From Streptomyces altiplanensis (lineage in GTDB: Bacteria; Actinomycetota; Actinomycetes; Streptomycetales; Streptomycetaceae): DNA of 64,000 nt. The stretch's first letter is position 1. Every line of letters starts with the position of its first letter. The stretch is from contig RHMC01000013.1 in the NCBI GenBank assembly GCA_003719395.1, forward strand, positions 1 through 64,000. The letters are read 5' to 3'. Under the pieces are notes generated by a model that worked only from the letters and a program-made list of their open reading frames with translations, had not been told where the DNA came from and searched no databases. The translations under genes and the position numbers were made by a program. Below, one piece after another: positions 10,418 through 20,200 of the stretch.

Positions 10418-11163
10418 CTACCGCGCCCAGTGCGCCGAGATGTGCGCGTCCAGCGCGGCGGTCCACTGTGCCAGGTCCATGTCCGCGTAGCCGAAGGTGG
10501 CCGGCGGGCAGCCGCCCGGGTGCAGATCGACGGCGTCCTCGCGGGCGACGAACACGGCCTCCAGCTCGAACCGTCCGCGCCCGGCGGACTCGGGGAAGAA
10601 GAAGTCGGTCTCCTGCCAGTAGGGCGCCACCCGCCGGCCCCGCATCCGGGCCGGCCAGGTGCCCACCTTCACCTCGGCCTCGTGCAGACGGAAGCCGAGG
10701 TCGGCGAGCGCCTGGTGGAGGGTGTCCTGCGCCGGCAGCGCGTGCACCTGGATCTCGTCGAAGTCGCCCTTGTCCACGGAGTTGCCGATGGACAGCTCCG
10801 TACGGACGGCAGCCCGGCCGCCCTTGATCTTCCCGCCGCGCGCATGCGTCAGCGGCATCTCCCACGGCACGGCCAGTGTGACCCGGTGCGTGACGGTCTC
10901 CCCGGCGCGCAGCACGAAGGCGTCCAGGCCGGCCTCGACCACGGTGTACGGGTTGTTCCAGGCGGTCGAACCGTCGGCTTCGCGGCCCTCGGCACGCACC
11001 ACCAGTTCCAGCCGCAGCCGTTCGACCTCGACGACGCCCCGCCGCCCCGGACGGTCACGGTGCAGTGGAGCTGCTCGCCCGGGCGGACGGCGGGGTTCTC
11101 GACCACCGTCCCGACGCTGGGCGCGTTGATGCCGAGCGAGCTCAGAAACTTGCGGAATGCCAT
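10418..11163 (-). CDS. Spo0M/SpoOM-like sporulation-control protein (frameshifted)
   Basis: About 248 residues. It starts MAFRKFLSSLGINAPSVGTV, followed by VRPGEQLHCTV, an arrestin-like beta-sandwich start shared with Spo0M. The middle holds VDKGDFDEIQVHALPAQ, another Spo0M hallmark, and the C-terminus adds GRRVAPYWQETDFFF. Spo0M proteins are cytoplasmic and influence sporulation in Bacillus; in Streptomyces the role is largely inferred. A one-base loss near 11040 splits the first ~40 residues from the rest. The ATG at 11163 has a GGAGGGG site upstream. Confidence 0.85.
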
Positions 11164-11209
11164 GAAAAGGGGTCCCCTCCCTGAACGTTCTGTTCGACGG
11201 GCACTCTAG

Positions 11210-11395
11210 GCGGACGCACCCCTCTTCCTCGTGACGAGGAACGTCGGTCTGTTCTCGGGGGCGACCACCGGCGTCAACATCGCCCTCGTCTCCGTCGTGC
11301 CCGCCGTCTTCCTCCTCGGCGTCGCCCTCGCCCTGCGCCTGCGCCGCAGCAGGCCCCGGGTGTACGCCGGCTTCGCCGCAGAACCGAACGAGTGA
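11210..11395 (+). pseudogene. C-terminal remnant of a membrane permease
   Basis: An open stretch immediately after an in-frame TAG encodes ADAPLFLVTRNVGLFSGATT, then one strong transmembrane helix (VNIALVSVVPAVFLLGVALA) and a basic tail ending at TGA 11393. This looks like the last helix and tail of an APC-type amino-acid or drug transporter; nothing upstream can encode the rest, because the Spo0M-like gene begins 47 bp away on the other strand. Unlike other broken genes here, this one is truly truncated. A 54-residue one-helix protein from GTG 11231 cannot be excluded, but there is no clear ribosome site. It lies directly before the amidohydrolase, perhaps its former partner transporter. Confidence 0.5.
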
Positions 11396-11409
11396 GAAAG
11401 CAGAGAAAC

Positions 11410-12986
11410 ATGCCCGCAGCCGACCTCGTCCTCACCGACGCCCGCGTCCGCACCCTCGACCCCGCCCGGCCCGAGGCCACCGCCGTGGCCGTGAAGGACG
11501 GGCTGATCGTCGCCGTCGGCGGCGAGCCGGACGTACAGGACTGGTGCGGCCCCGGCACCGAGACCGTCGGCCTGGCCGGGGCCACCCTCACCCCCGGCCT
11601 GGTCGACAGCCACAGCCACCCCGTGTGGGGCCTGGAGATGTCCACCGGACTCGACCTCTCCGCCGTACGCGACCTCGACGCGCTCCGCGCCGCCCTCGCC
11701 GGCGCCGACCGCAATGAAGGCTGGATCACCGCCTGGGGCCTCGACCACAACGCCTTCGGCGGCCGCCCCGTCGACCGCGCCCTCATCGAGGACGCCGTGG
11801 CCGGCGCCCCCGCCTTCATCCGCCTCTACGACGGCCACTCGGCCCTGGCCAGCGGCGCCGCACTCGACGCCGCCCAGATCACCGGGCGGCGCACCTTCGC
11901 GCAGCGCTCGGAGATCGTCTGCGACGCCGACGGCCGCCTCACCGGGCACCTGATCGAGCACGCCGCCATGGAACTGGTCGGCGCCAGGGTGCCCAGGCCG
12001 TCGTACGCCGAACGCCGCGCCCGCCTCGGCGAGCTGCTCTCCGCGATGGCCGCCACCGGCCTGACCGGCGCCCATGTGATGGACCTCGGCGGCGACGCCC
12101 TGGAACTGCTCCGGGCGGCCGAGGAGACGGACGACCTGCCCGTACGGCTGCTCCTCGCCCCGTGGTGCATGCCGGGCGCGGACACCGCCGGACTCGACGA
12201 GCTCGTCGCCCTCCAGAAGGAAGCGGGCCGCCTCTGGCGCGTCGGCGGCGTCAAGTTCTTCATGGACGGCACGGTCGAGGGCGGCACCGCCTGGCTGGAG
12301 CACGCCGACTGCCACGGCCAGGGCACCGAAGCGTTCTGGCCGGACCCGGCGGCGTACACCGGGGCCGTGCGCCACCTCCACGAGGCAGGGGTGCGGACCG
12401 CCACCCACGCCATCGGTGACGCCGCCGTGCGCCACGTCCTGGACACCGTCGCGTCACTCGGCCCGAGCGGGCGGCTGCGCCACCGCATCGAGCACATCGA
12501 GACCGTCCCCGGGGACCAGATCGCCCGCTTCGCCGAGCGCGGCGTGATCGCCTCGATGCAGCCGCCCCACACCGCGTACACCCGCGCCGACCACACCGAC
12601 GAATGGTCGAAGCGTCTCGGCGGCGAACGCGCGGTCCCGCGCCTGGCGCTGCCGCGACCTGCTCGATGCCGGCGCCGTCCTGGCCCTCGGCTCGGACTGG
12701 CCCATCGCCCACTACGACGCACGCCAGGTCCTGGCCACCGCCCGTGCCCCGCGCGGCGCCGCCGGGGCCGGCCGCGCGCTGACCGGCCTGATGGCGCTGG
12801 AGGGCTGCACCACGCACGCGGCGGTGCACGGCGGGCGAGCAGACCGTCTCGGGCCGCATCGTCCCGGGCCTGCGGGCCGACCTGGCGGCCTTCGGCCTGG
12901 ACCCGGTGGAGGCACCGGCCGACGAGGTGGCACAGGCGCCCGTACGCCTGACCGTGACCGGTGGCAGGATCACGCACCGGGGCTGA
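11410..12986 (+). CDS. Amidohydrolase, YtcJ-like family (frameshifted)
   Basis: About 525 residues. Amidohydrolase-superfamily marks appear in order: LTPGLVDSHSHP (metal-binding HxH, about residue 70), VKFFMDGTVEGG (the family's variant of the carboxylated-Lys region), ATHAIGDAAV, HRIEHIE and finally LGSDWPIAHYDARQVL with the catalytic Asp. One extra C near 12637 and one extra G near 12832 break the frame; removing them gives a continuous protein to TGA 12984. These enzymes hydrolyse C-N bonds of small amides; the substrate is unknown. The start is ATG 11410, 14 bases after the permease remnant's stop. Confidence 0.85.
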
Positions 12987-13011
12987 CCCGGCGCGGGCAC
13001 CGCTCCTTCGG

Positions 13012-13902
13012 CTACGCCCGGACCGGCCACACTCGGCGGCCGGTCCGGGGCCGCGACACGTCCTCGTCGACCAGCTTCGGCAGGCGGTGCGGCAGGGCGC
13101 CGTACCAGACGCCGCTGAGGGCGTAACCGAAGGAGAGGCAGAGCATGCCGCCGACCGCGTCCAGCCAGAAGTGGTTGGCGGTGGCGACGATCACGACCAG
13201 GGTGGCCGTCGGGTAGAGCAGGCCGAGGATCCTCACCCAGGGGACGGTGGCCACGGCGAAGATCGTCAGGCCGCACCAGAGGGACCAGCCGATGTGCATC
13301 GAGGGCATCGCGGCGTACTGGTTCGACATGTTCTTGAAGTTGCCCGAAGCCATCGAGCCCCACGTCTGGTGCACCAGGACCGTGTCGATGAAGGCGTGCC
13401 CGTTCATCAGGCGGGGCGGCGCCAGGGGGTACAGGTAGTAACCGAGCAGGGCGATGCCCGTGGTCGCGAAGAGGACGAGGCGGGTCGCCGCGTAACGGCC
13501 GGGATGCCAGCGGAAAAGCCAGACCAGGACGCCGATCGTGACGATGAAGTGCAGCGTCGCGTAGTAGTAGTTCATCGACACGACGAGCCATGTCACCGAG
13601 TTCACGGCGCGATTGACCGTCTCCTCGACCGCTATCCCGAGGGTCTGCTCGGCCTGCCAGATCCAGTCCGCGTTGCGCAGGGCCGCGGCCTTCTGCTCCG
13701 GCACGGCGTTGCGGATCAGCGAGTACGTCCAGTAACTGACCGCGATCAGCAGGATCTCGAACCAGATCCGCGGACGGCGGGGCGAACGAAGCCTCTTCAG
13801 AGCCGCCGGCCGTGCGGACGGCCGATGCTGCTCGTCGTCCGCGCTGGGTGAGGGGGCGGTGGCCGCCCGGCCTTCCACAGTCTTCACGGTCAGTTCACCC
13901 AT
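13012..13902 (-). CDS. PAP2-family membrane phosphatase/inositolphosphotransferase-like protein
   Basis: 296 residues, intact integral membrane protein with about six helices. PAP2 signature pieces are YAAMPSMHIGWSLW (catalytic His) and ATANHFWLDAVGG (second His/Asp). The arrangement resembles the AUR1/PAP2_3 branch acting on lipid phosphates or inositol-phosphate headgroups at the membrane. The N-terminal ~45 residues are polar and cytoplasmic. The start is ATG 13902; no strong ribosome site is visible. The last codons overlap a 12-bp hairpin that also serves the converging amidohydrolase. Confidence 0.88.
   Translation of the reverse strand: MGELTVKTVEGRAATAPSPSADDEQHRPSARPAALKRLRSPRRPRIWFEILLIAVSYWTYSLIRNAVPEQKAAALRNADWIWQAEQTLGIAVEETVNRAVNSVTWLVVSMNYYYATLHFIVTIGVLVWLFRWHPGRYAATRLVLFATTGIALLGYYLYPLAPPRLMNGHAFIDTVLVHQTWGSMASGNFKNMSNQYAAMPSMHIGWSLWCGLTIFAVATVPWVRILGLLYPTATLVVIVATANHFWLDAVGGMLCLSFGYALSGVWYGALPHRLPKLVDEDVSRPRTGRRVWPVRA
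13017..13049. terminator. Bidirectional terminator hairpin
   Basis: A perfect 12-bp stem (13017-13028 with 13038-13049) and a 9-nt loop lie between the converging amidohydrolase and PAP2 genes, overlapping the PAP2 C-terminal codons. Confidence 0.65.
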
Positions 13903-13977
13903 GGGGAGAGAGTCTGCCAGATGAGGGCCACCCCTCCGATCATCCTCCGGTCGGGTGGTGCTCGCACGCGCTCAGCC

Positions 13978-14997
13978 CTACGGACGAGGCCCCGCTGCCG
14001 TTGAACCACGTACTACCAGCTCGGGCATGAAGACGAACTCGCTGGGCGGGGCAGGGGTGCCGCCGACCTCTTCGAGGAGGGTGCGGACCGCGGCCTGCCC
14101 CATCGCCGTCACCGGCTGTCTGATGGTCGTCAGGGGAGGGTCGGTGAACGCTATGAGCGGCGAATCGTCGAAGCCGACCACCGAGACGTCACGCGGTACG
14201 TCGAGGCCCAGGCGGCGGGCGGCGCGGATCGCTCCCAGCGCCATCATGTCGCTGGCGCACACGATCGCCGTACAGCCCCGCTCGATGAGGGCCGAGGCGG
14301 CGGCCTGGCCGCCCTCCAGGGTGTAGAGCGAGTGCTGGATGCGCTCCTCCGCCTCCTCGGGGGTGAGGCCGAGCCGCTCCTGCATGGCGGTCCGGAACCC
14401 CTCGATCTTGCGGAGTACGGGAACGAACCGCTTCGGGCCGACGGCCAGACCGATCCCGGTGTGGCCCAGCGACGCCAGGTGCGTCACGGCCAGCCGCATC
14501 GCCGCCCGGTCGTCGGGCGAGATGAAGGGTGCCTGGACCTTCGGCGAGAAGCCGTTGACCAGGACGAAGGGGACACCCTGGGCACGCAGCTGTTCGTAGC
14601 GCTGCATGTCGGCGGTGGTGTCCGCGTGGAGCCCGGAGACGAAGATGATGCCGGAGACACCGCGGTCCACGAGCATCTCGGTGAGCTCGTCCTCGGTGGA
14701 GCCGCCGGGGGTCTGGGTGGCGAGGACGGGGGTGTAGCCCTGGCGGGTCAGGCCCTGGCCGATGACCTGGGCGAGGGCCGGGAAGATCGGGTTCTCGAGC
14801 TCGGGGGTTATGAGGCCGACCAGTCCCGCGCTGCGCCTGCGCAGGCGGACGGGACGCTCGTATCCGAGGACGTCGAGCGCGGCAAGTACGGATTCGCGGG
14901 TGGCCGCGGCAACCCCCGGCTTGCCGTTGAGCACGCGGCTGACCGTCGCTTCACTGACCCCCGCCTGGGCTGCGATGTCGGCAAGCCGTGCGGTCAT
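13978..14997 (-). CDS. malR: LacI-family maltose regulator MalR (copy 1)
   Basis: 339 residues, intact. The N-terminal HTH reads LADIAAQAGVSEATVSRVLN, followed by the hinge GYERPVRLRRRSAG and the periplasmic-binding-like effector domain (LVGLITPELENPIFPALAQV; VVGFDDSPLIAFTDPPLTT). It closely resembles what I recall of S. coelicolor MalR, the repressor of malEFG that responds to maltodextrins. It lies 25 bp downstream of aglA copy 1 on the same strand, so they are probably one transcript. The ATG at 14997 has no strong ribosome site; an ATG four residues before aglA's end-region offers an alternative. A second, diverged copy lies at 21.9 kb with the same recognition helix. Confidence 0.92.
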   Translation of the reverse strand: MTARLADIAAQAGVSEATVSRVLNGKPGVAAATRESVLAALDVLGYERPVRLRRRSAGLVGLITPELENPIFPALAQVIGQGLTRQGYTPVLATQTPGGSTEDELTEMLVDRGVSGIIFVSGLHADTTADMQRYEQLRAQGVPFVLVNGFSPKVQAPFISPDDRAAMRLAVTHLASLGHTGIGLAVGPKRFVPVLRKIEGFRTAMQERLGLTPEEAEERIQHSLYTLEGGQAAASALIERGCTAIVCASDMMALGAIRAARRLGLDVPRDVSVVGFDDSPLIAFTDPPLTTIRQPVTAMGQAAVRTLLEEVGGTPAPPSEFVFMPELVVRGSTAAGPRP

Positions 14998-15022
14998 GGG
15001 AGTGGACTGTACCGGGCGCATG

Positions 15023-16632
15023 TCAGATTGCCCACCAGGCGCAGGAATCGGGCGGGAGGGTGACGGCGCGCCGTTCACGGCGGGGGCCTCGGAAGCGATC
15101 AGGAGGCGCCCCGGAGCGGGGAGTTCGGCGGGGCGGGCCGTGGCGTTGAGCGTGCAGACGAAGCCGGGGCGGCCGAAGACCAGCAGACCGCCGGGGGCCT
15201 GCCGCCAGGTGATCGGTCCGTCTCCCAGGCCCGGGAGCTCGCGGCGCAGGGCCAGCGCGGAGCGGTACAGCTCCAGGGTGGAGTGCGGGTCACCGGTCTG
15301 GGCCTCGACGGTCAGGTCCTTCCAGGTGTCGGGCTGCGGCAGCCAGGAGGGGGCGGCGGGCTCGGGGGAGAAGCCGTACGGCGGCGCGTCGCCCGACCAG
15401 GGCATGGGCACCCTGCATCCGTCGCGCAGGCCGTCCTGGCCGTCGCTGCGGAAGAAGGACGGGTCCTGGCGGACCGCGTCGGGCAGCCCGGTGACCTCGG
15501 GCAGGCCCGCTCCTCGCCCTGGTAGAGGTACGCCGAACCGGGCAGCGCCAGCATCAGCAGCGCGGCGGCCCGGGCCCGGCGCAGGCCCAGCGCGTCGTCC
15601 CCGCCGCCGTAACGGGTGGGGTGGCGGACCACGTCGTGGTTGGACAGGACCCAGGTGGTGGGGGCTTCTACCAGGGTGGTCGCGGCGAGCGATGCCTCGA
15701 TGACGGCGCGCATCGCCCGTGCGTCCCACGGACAGTTCAGGAACTGGAAGTTGAACGCCTGGTGCAGCTCGTCGGGGCGTACGTACAGGGCGAGCCGCTC
15801 GGGGGTGGGGGCCCATGCCTCCGCGACGCCGATGCGCTCGCCGTCGTACGAGTCCAGCAGCCTGCGCCAGGAGCGGTGGATGTCGTGCACGCCGTCCTGG
15901 TCGAAGAACGGCAGGACCTGGGAGCCGATCATCTTGGCCTGCTCCCGGGCGCCGATGTCCGGCAGCCCCTCCGCCTTGATCATGCCGTGCGCGACGTCGA
16001 CCCGGAAGCCGTCCACGCCCAGGCCCAGCCAGAAGCGCAGGATCGACTCGAACTCCTCGTGGACCTCGGGGTTGTGCCAGTTGAGGTCGGGCTGCTGGGG
16101 CGCGAAGAGGTGCAGGTACCAGTCGCCGTCGGGGACACGGGTCCAGGCGGGGCCGCCGAAGACCGACTCCCAGTCGTTGGGCGGGAGTTCACCGGCGGCG
16201 CGCCGGGCGGGGGAAGTGGTAGCGGTCGCGGGCCGGGCCGTCCTGCTGGTCCGCCAGGGCGGCGCGGAACCACGCGTGCTGGTCGGAGGTGTGGTTCGGG
16301 ACGACGTCGACGATCACCCGCAGGTTCAGGTCGTGCGCCGCGTTGATCAGTTCCGCGGCGTCGTCGAGGGTGCCGAAGAGCGGATCGACGGTGCGGTAGT
16401 CGGCGACGTCGTAACCGCCGTCGGCCTGCGGCGAGGCGTAGAAGGGGGTCAGCCAGACCGCGTCGGCGCCCAGGGCGGCCACATGCGGCAGGCGCTCGCG
16501 GATTCCGCGCAGATCGCCGATGCCGTCGCCGTCGCTGTCCGCGAAGGAGCGCACGTACACCTGGTAGATGACGGCGTCGCGCCACCAGCCGCGCGCCGGG
16601 GTCGTCCGGGTGGATGCGAGCTCCTGCGTCAT
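15023..16632 (-). CDS. GH13 alpha-glucosidase (aglA copy 1, frameshifted)
   Basis: About 536 residues, cytoplasmic (no signal). The GH13 blocks are DVVPNHTSDQHAWF (region I), GVDGFRVDVAHGM (nucleophile Asp), GVAEAWAPT (acid/base Glu) and LSNHDVVRHPTR (Asp). PVNG-type C-terminal beta domain remnants end in an expected WW-containing tail at TGA 15025-15023. Frame changes near 16190, 15505 and 15070 must be repaired; without them the tail appears fused to malR. It cleaves imported maltodextrins to glucose. It reads divergently from malE across a ~300-bp operator region and is followed by malR copy 1. Confidence 0.88.
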
Positions 16633-16932
16633 GAAGGTCCCTCTCGTACGGGCGGGCTGGATCGGTCACTACGAGATCAACGCGGACAGATCCTGAAAGT
16701 AACAGCTCTGCAAGTCTTTGCGGTAGTGCTTGCAGGGTCGGCCGCGAGCCGTTAAGTCCTCTCCTGCCTGCCTGACAAGGGGTTCGACGGCAACCGTGAG
16801 GACACGTCGATGTAACGATCGGCTGTTCTTGCGGAAAATCTTCGCAAGCTCTTTCGGACTTCTTTCATCCTTGTTACGTTCCTCGACGACCCGGCGCCGC
16901 GACGGAGCGGTTCGGCAGTTGAAGGAGTTCAG
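16633..16932. promoter_or_regulatory. Divergent mal control region with MalR-type inverted repeats
   Basis: Lies between aglA copy 1 (left) and malE (right). It holds two inverted repeats: CTGCAAG (16708-16714) with CTTGCAG (16729-16735), and CTTGCG (16828-16833) with CGCAAG (16843-16848). These match the CTTGCAG-type operators I recall for Streptomyces maltose/amylase promoters bound by MalR/Reg1. The left one is nearer the aglA promoter, the right one nearer malE. GAAGGAG at 16921-16927 is the malE ribosome site. Confidence 0.7.
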
Positions 16933-18207
16933 ATGCGACGTGGCATAACGGCCACCGCCCTGGTCGCGACCCTGGCGCTCGCGGCGACGGCTTGTGGTGG
17001 CGACAGCGGTGACACCGGTGACAAGAAGGCTTCGGGCGAGCTGTCCGGCACCGTCACCTGGTGGGACACCTCGACCGTCGGCAGTGAGGACAAGGTCTTC
17101 AAGAAGCTCGCCGAAGGTTTCGAGAAGAAGCACCCGGGCGTCGACGTCAAGTACGTCAACGTCCCCTTCGGCGAGGCGCAGAACAAGTTCAAGAACGCCG
17201 CCTCGTCCGGCTCCGACGCCCCCGACGTGATCCGCTCCGAGGTCGCCTGGACCCCCGAGTTCGCGGACCTCGGCCTGCTGGCCCCGCTGGACGGCACCGC
17301 CGCGCTCAAGGACGACAAGGACTTCCTGGCGCAGGCCGCGGCCAGCACCAAGTACGACGGCAAGACGTACGCGGTGCCGCAGGTCATCGACTCGATGGGC
17401 CTCTTCTACAACGAGAAGATCTTCAAGGACGCCGGCGTCGAGGTGCCCGAGAGCATCGACGAGCTGAAGGCCGTCTCGAAGAAGATCAAGGAGAAGACCG
17501 GCAAGACCGGCCTCTACCTGCGCGGCGACGACGCGTACTGGTTCCTGCCCTTCCTCTACGGCGAGGGCGGCGACCTGGTCGACGCCAAGAGCAAGAGCGT
17601 CACGGTCGACCAGGAGCCCGGCGTCAAGGCGATGAAGGTCGTCAAGGACCTCGTCGACTCGGGTGCCGCGAAGACGGACGCCACCGACGGCTGGGAGAAC
17701 ATGCAGGCGGCGTTCAAGGACGGCAAGGTCGCCATGATGATCAACGGCCCGTGGGCCGTCGCCGACACCTTCGCCGGCAAGGAGTTCAAGGACAAGGCGA
17801 ACCTGGGCATCACCACGGTCCCGGCCGGCAGCAAGGGCCAGGGCGCCCCGCAGGGCGGCCACAACCTCGCGGTCTACGCGGGCTCCAAGAACCTGGACGC
17901 CTCGTACGCCTTCAGCGAGTACATGACCTCCGCCGAGAGCCAGGCGCTCGTCGCCAAGGAGCTCAGCCTGCTGCCGACCCGCACCTCGGTCTACTCCCAG
18001 CCGGACGTCTCCGGCAACCAGATCGTCGGCTTCTTCAAGCCCGTCGTCGACAAGGCCGTCGAGCGCCCCTGGATCCCCGAGACCGGCAGCCTCTTCGCGC
18101 CGCTGGTCACCGAGTACACCAAGGTCCTCACCGGCCAGACCACCCCGGAGAAGGGTGCCAAGGCCACCGGCGACCAGTACCGCAAGCTCCTCAAGGGCTG
18201 GAAGTAA
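16933..18207 (+). CDS. malE: Maltose/maltodextrin ABC transporter substrate-binding lipoprotein
   Basis: 424 residues, intact. A lipoprotein signal ends in a lipobox with Cys21 (LAATAC), followed by a short Gly/Ser/Asp linker and a family-1 solute-binding protein fold (VTWWDTSTVG, APDVIRSEVAW, AMMINGPWAV). It is tethered outside the membrane and delivers maltodextrins to MalFG. GAAGGAG lies 5 nt before ATG. It is first in malE-malF-malG-aglA-malR, transcribed rightwards from the operator region. Confidence 0.96.
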   Translation: MRRGITATALVATLALAATACGGDSGDTGDKKASGELSGTVTWWDTSTVGSEDKVFKKLAEGFEKKHPGVDVKYVNVPFGEAQNKFKNAASSGSDAPDVIRSEVAWTPEFADLGLLAPLDGTAALKDDKDFLAQAAASTKYDGKTYAVPQVIDSMGLFYNEKIFKDAGVEVPESIDELKAVSKKIKEKTGKTGLYLRGDDAYWFLPFLYGEGGDLVDAKSKSVTVDQEPGVKAMKVVKDLVDSGAAKTDATDGWENMQAAFKDGKVAMMINGPWAVADTFAGKEFKDKANLGITTVPAGSKGQGAPQGGHNLAVYAGSKNLDASYAFSEYMTSAESQALVAKELSLLPTRTSVYSQPDVSGNQIVGFFKPVVDKAVERPWIPETGSLFAPLVTEYTKVLTGQTTPEKGAKATGDQYRKLLKGWK

Positions 18208-18226
18208 CAGAAAGGCAGGCCGACTG

Positions 18227-19237
18227 ATGGCTGTCCACACCAGCCAGTCGGTGGCGAAGGCCGCGGGCGACGACGTCGCCCGCGGCCCCAGCCGCGGTGC
18301 TGGCACACCTCCGGGCAAGCTCCGGCGGTCGCTCTCCACCCACTGGTACGCCTGGACCATGGTCGCCCCCGTGGTGATCGTGATCGGCGTGATCATCGGG
18401 TATCCGCTGGTCCGCGGCATCTACCTGTCGCTGACCGACGCCAACGAGCGCAACGTCGAGCGCAGCATCGGCGTCAACCACCTCCCCGCCACGTACGAGT
18501 TCGTGGGGCTGGACAACTACGCCGACGCGCTCACCGGCTCCCAGTTCCTCGACACCCTCGGCTGGACGCTGGTGTGGACGGTCTCCTGCGTCAGCATCAC
18601 GTTCCTGCTGGGCCTGGGGCTCGCGAACATCCTCAACCGCAGGATCGCCGGCCGGTCCGTCTACCGGATGATGCTGATCCTGCCGTGGGCCATCCCCGGC
18701 TTCGTCTCGGTCTTCGCCTGGCGCTTCCTCTACAACGAGGACCGCGGCTTCCTGAACCGGCTCCTGGCCGGCGGCGGCATCGACGCGGTGCCGTGGCTCA
18801 ACGACCCGACGATGGCGAAGATCTCGGTCATCGCCGTCAACGTCTGGCTCGGCGTGCCGTTCATGATGGTCGCCCTCCTCGGCGGCCTCCAGTCCATCGA
18901 CAGCGCCCAGTACGAAGCCGCCGAGATGGACGGCGCCAACGCCTGGCAGCGCTTCCGGCACATCACCCTGCCGGGACTGCGCCCCGTCAGTTCCACCGTG
19001 ATCCTGCTGTCCACGATCTGGACCTTCAACATGTTCCCGGTGATCTTCCTGCTCACCCGCGGCGGACCCGGCGACGCCACCCAGATCCTGGTCACCCAGG
19101 CGTACAAGTTCTCCTTCGAGATCAGTCCCCGCGACTACGCGCAGTCCTCCACCTGGGGCGTACTGATCCTGATCCTCCTGATGCTCTTCGCCGCGGTCTA
19201 CCGGCGAGTGCTCCGCAAGCAGGGAGATGTCTGGTGA
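18227..19237 (+). CDS. malF: Maltose ABC transporter permease MalF
   Basis: 336 residues with about six transmembrane helices. The first helix is WTMVAPVVIVIGVIIGYPLV, and the inner-membrane-component EAA loop reads EAAEMDGANAWQRFRHITLP, the ATPase docking site. The start is ATG 18227, 19 bp after malE, with AAAGGCAGG upstream. The stop overlaps malG's GTG by 4 nt. No ATPase gene is in the cluster; in Streptomyces the shared ATPase MsiK serves several sugar importers (known), so an ATPase encoded elsewhere is inferred. Confidence 0.95.
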   Translation: MAVHTSQSVAKAAGDDVARGPSRGAGTPPGKLRRSLSTHWYAWTMVAPVVIVIGVIIGYPLVRGIYLSLTDANERNVERSIGVNHLPATYEFVGLDNYADALTGSQFLDTLGWTLVWTVSCVSITFLLGLGLANILNRRIAGRSVYRMMLILPWAIPGFVSVFAWRFLYNEDRGFLNRLLAGGGIDAVPWLNDPTMAKISVIAVNVWLGVPFMMVALLGGLQSIDSAQYEAAEMDGANAWQRFRHITLPGLRPVSSTVILLSTIWTFNMFPVIFLLTRGGPGDATQILVTQAYKFSFEISPRDYAQSSTWGVLILILLMLFAAVYRRVLRKQGDVW

Positions 19238-20109
19238 CCACTGCCTCCAACGCCCCCGCCCCGGCCTCCGCGAACGTCCCGCTCCGCGGCCGGCGCTCCC
19301 CGCTGGCCTCGGCCGGTCTGCACGTCACGCTCGTCGTGGCGTCGGTGATCGCCGTGTTCCCCGTGCTGTGGGTCCTGCTGACCTCGCTCAAGCCGGCGGC
19401 GTACGCGACGTCCACCGACTTCTTCAAGGACACGACGTTCGAGAACTACACCAACCTGCTGCGTGACACTCCGTTCCTCACCTGGTTCGGGAACTCGCTG
19501 CTCGTCGCGGGCCTGTCCACGGTCCTCGGCGTCTTCGTCGCCGCCACGACCGGCTACGCCGTGAGCCGCTTCCGGTTCCCCGGCAAGCGCGGCCTGATGT
19601 GGACCCTGCTGATCACCCAGATGTTCCCGGTCGCGGTCCTGATCGTGCCGATCTACAACATCATGTCGAGCATGGGCCTGCTCAACCAGCCGGCCGGCCT
19701 GGTGATCACCTACCTCACCATCTCCGTGCCGTTCTGCGCCTGGATGATGAAGGGCTTCTTCGACACCATCCCGCGCGAGATCGACGAGTCGGGCCAGGTC
19801 GACGGCCTCACCCCGTTCGGCACCTTCTGGCGGCTGATCCTGCCGCTCGCCAAGCCGGGCATCGCGGTGACCGCGTTCTACTCCTTCGTCACCGCCTGGG
19901 GCGAAGTGGCGTACGCCTCCGCCTTCATGGTCGGCGACGAGAACATGACCCTCGCGGGCGGCCTCCAGAAGTTCGTCAACCAGTACGGCGCCCAGTGGGG
20001 CCCGATGGCCGCCGCCTCCGTGCTCATCGCCATCCCGGCGGCGCTCGTCTTCCTCTTCGCCCAGCGCCACCTGGTGACCGGCGTGTCCGCCGGAGCCGTC
20101 AAGGGCTGA
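19234..20109 (+). CDS. malG: Maltose ABC transporter permease MalG
   Basis: 291 residues with six predicted helices. The start is GTG 19234, inside the GTGA overlap with malF, implying translational coupling. The EAA-type loop is IDESGQVDGLTPFGTFWRLI. The extracytoplasmic P-loop side has TSLKPAAYATSTDFFKDTTF, usual for MalG. It forms the membrane channel with MalF. Confidence 0.95.
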   Translation: MTTASNAPAPASANVPLRGRRSPLASAGLHVTLVVASVIAVFPVLWVLLTSLKPAAYATSTDFFKDTTFENYTNLLRDTPFLTWFGNSLLVAGLSTVLGVFVAATTGYAVSRFRFPGKRGLMWTLLITQMFPVAVLIVPIYNIMSSMGLLNQPAGLVITYLTISVPFCAWMMKGFFDTIPREIDESGQVDGLTPFGTFWRLILPLAKPGIAVTAFYSFVTAWGEVAYASAFMVGDENMTLAGGLQKFVNQYGAQWGPMAAASVLIAIPAALVFLFAQRHLVTGVSAGAVKG

Positions 20110-20200
20110 CCGCCCTTTCCCCTTTTCCGTACGCCGGCGGCGCCGGGCCCCGCACCGAGGACCCGGCGCCGCTCCCGCCCCCATGACTTCCAGGGACGAC

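Noticed and set aside
7420..10827. A single 1,135-residue reading through glnE
   Set aside because: Only segments of it match GlnE; the other conserved blocks lie in other frames. The true end is at 10414, before the Spo0M-like gene.
13978..15816. Apparent 612-residue GH13-LacI fusion on the minus strand
   Set aside because: Same cause: the GH13 tail, after repair, ends at 15025-15023, and malR starts at 14997.
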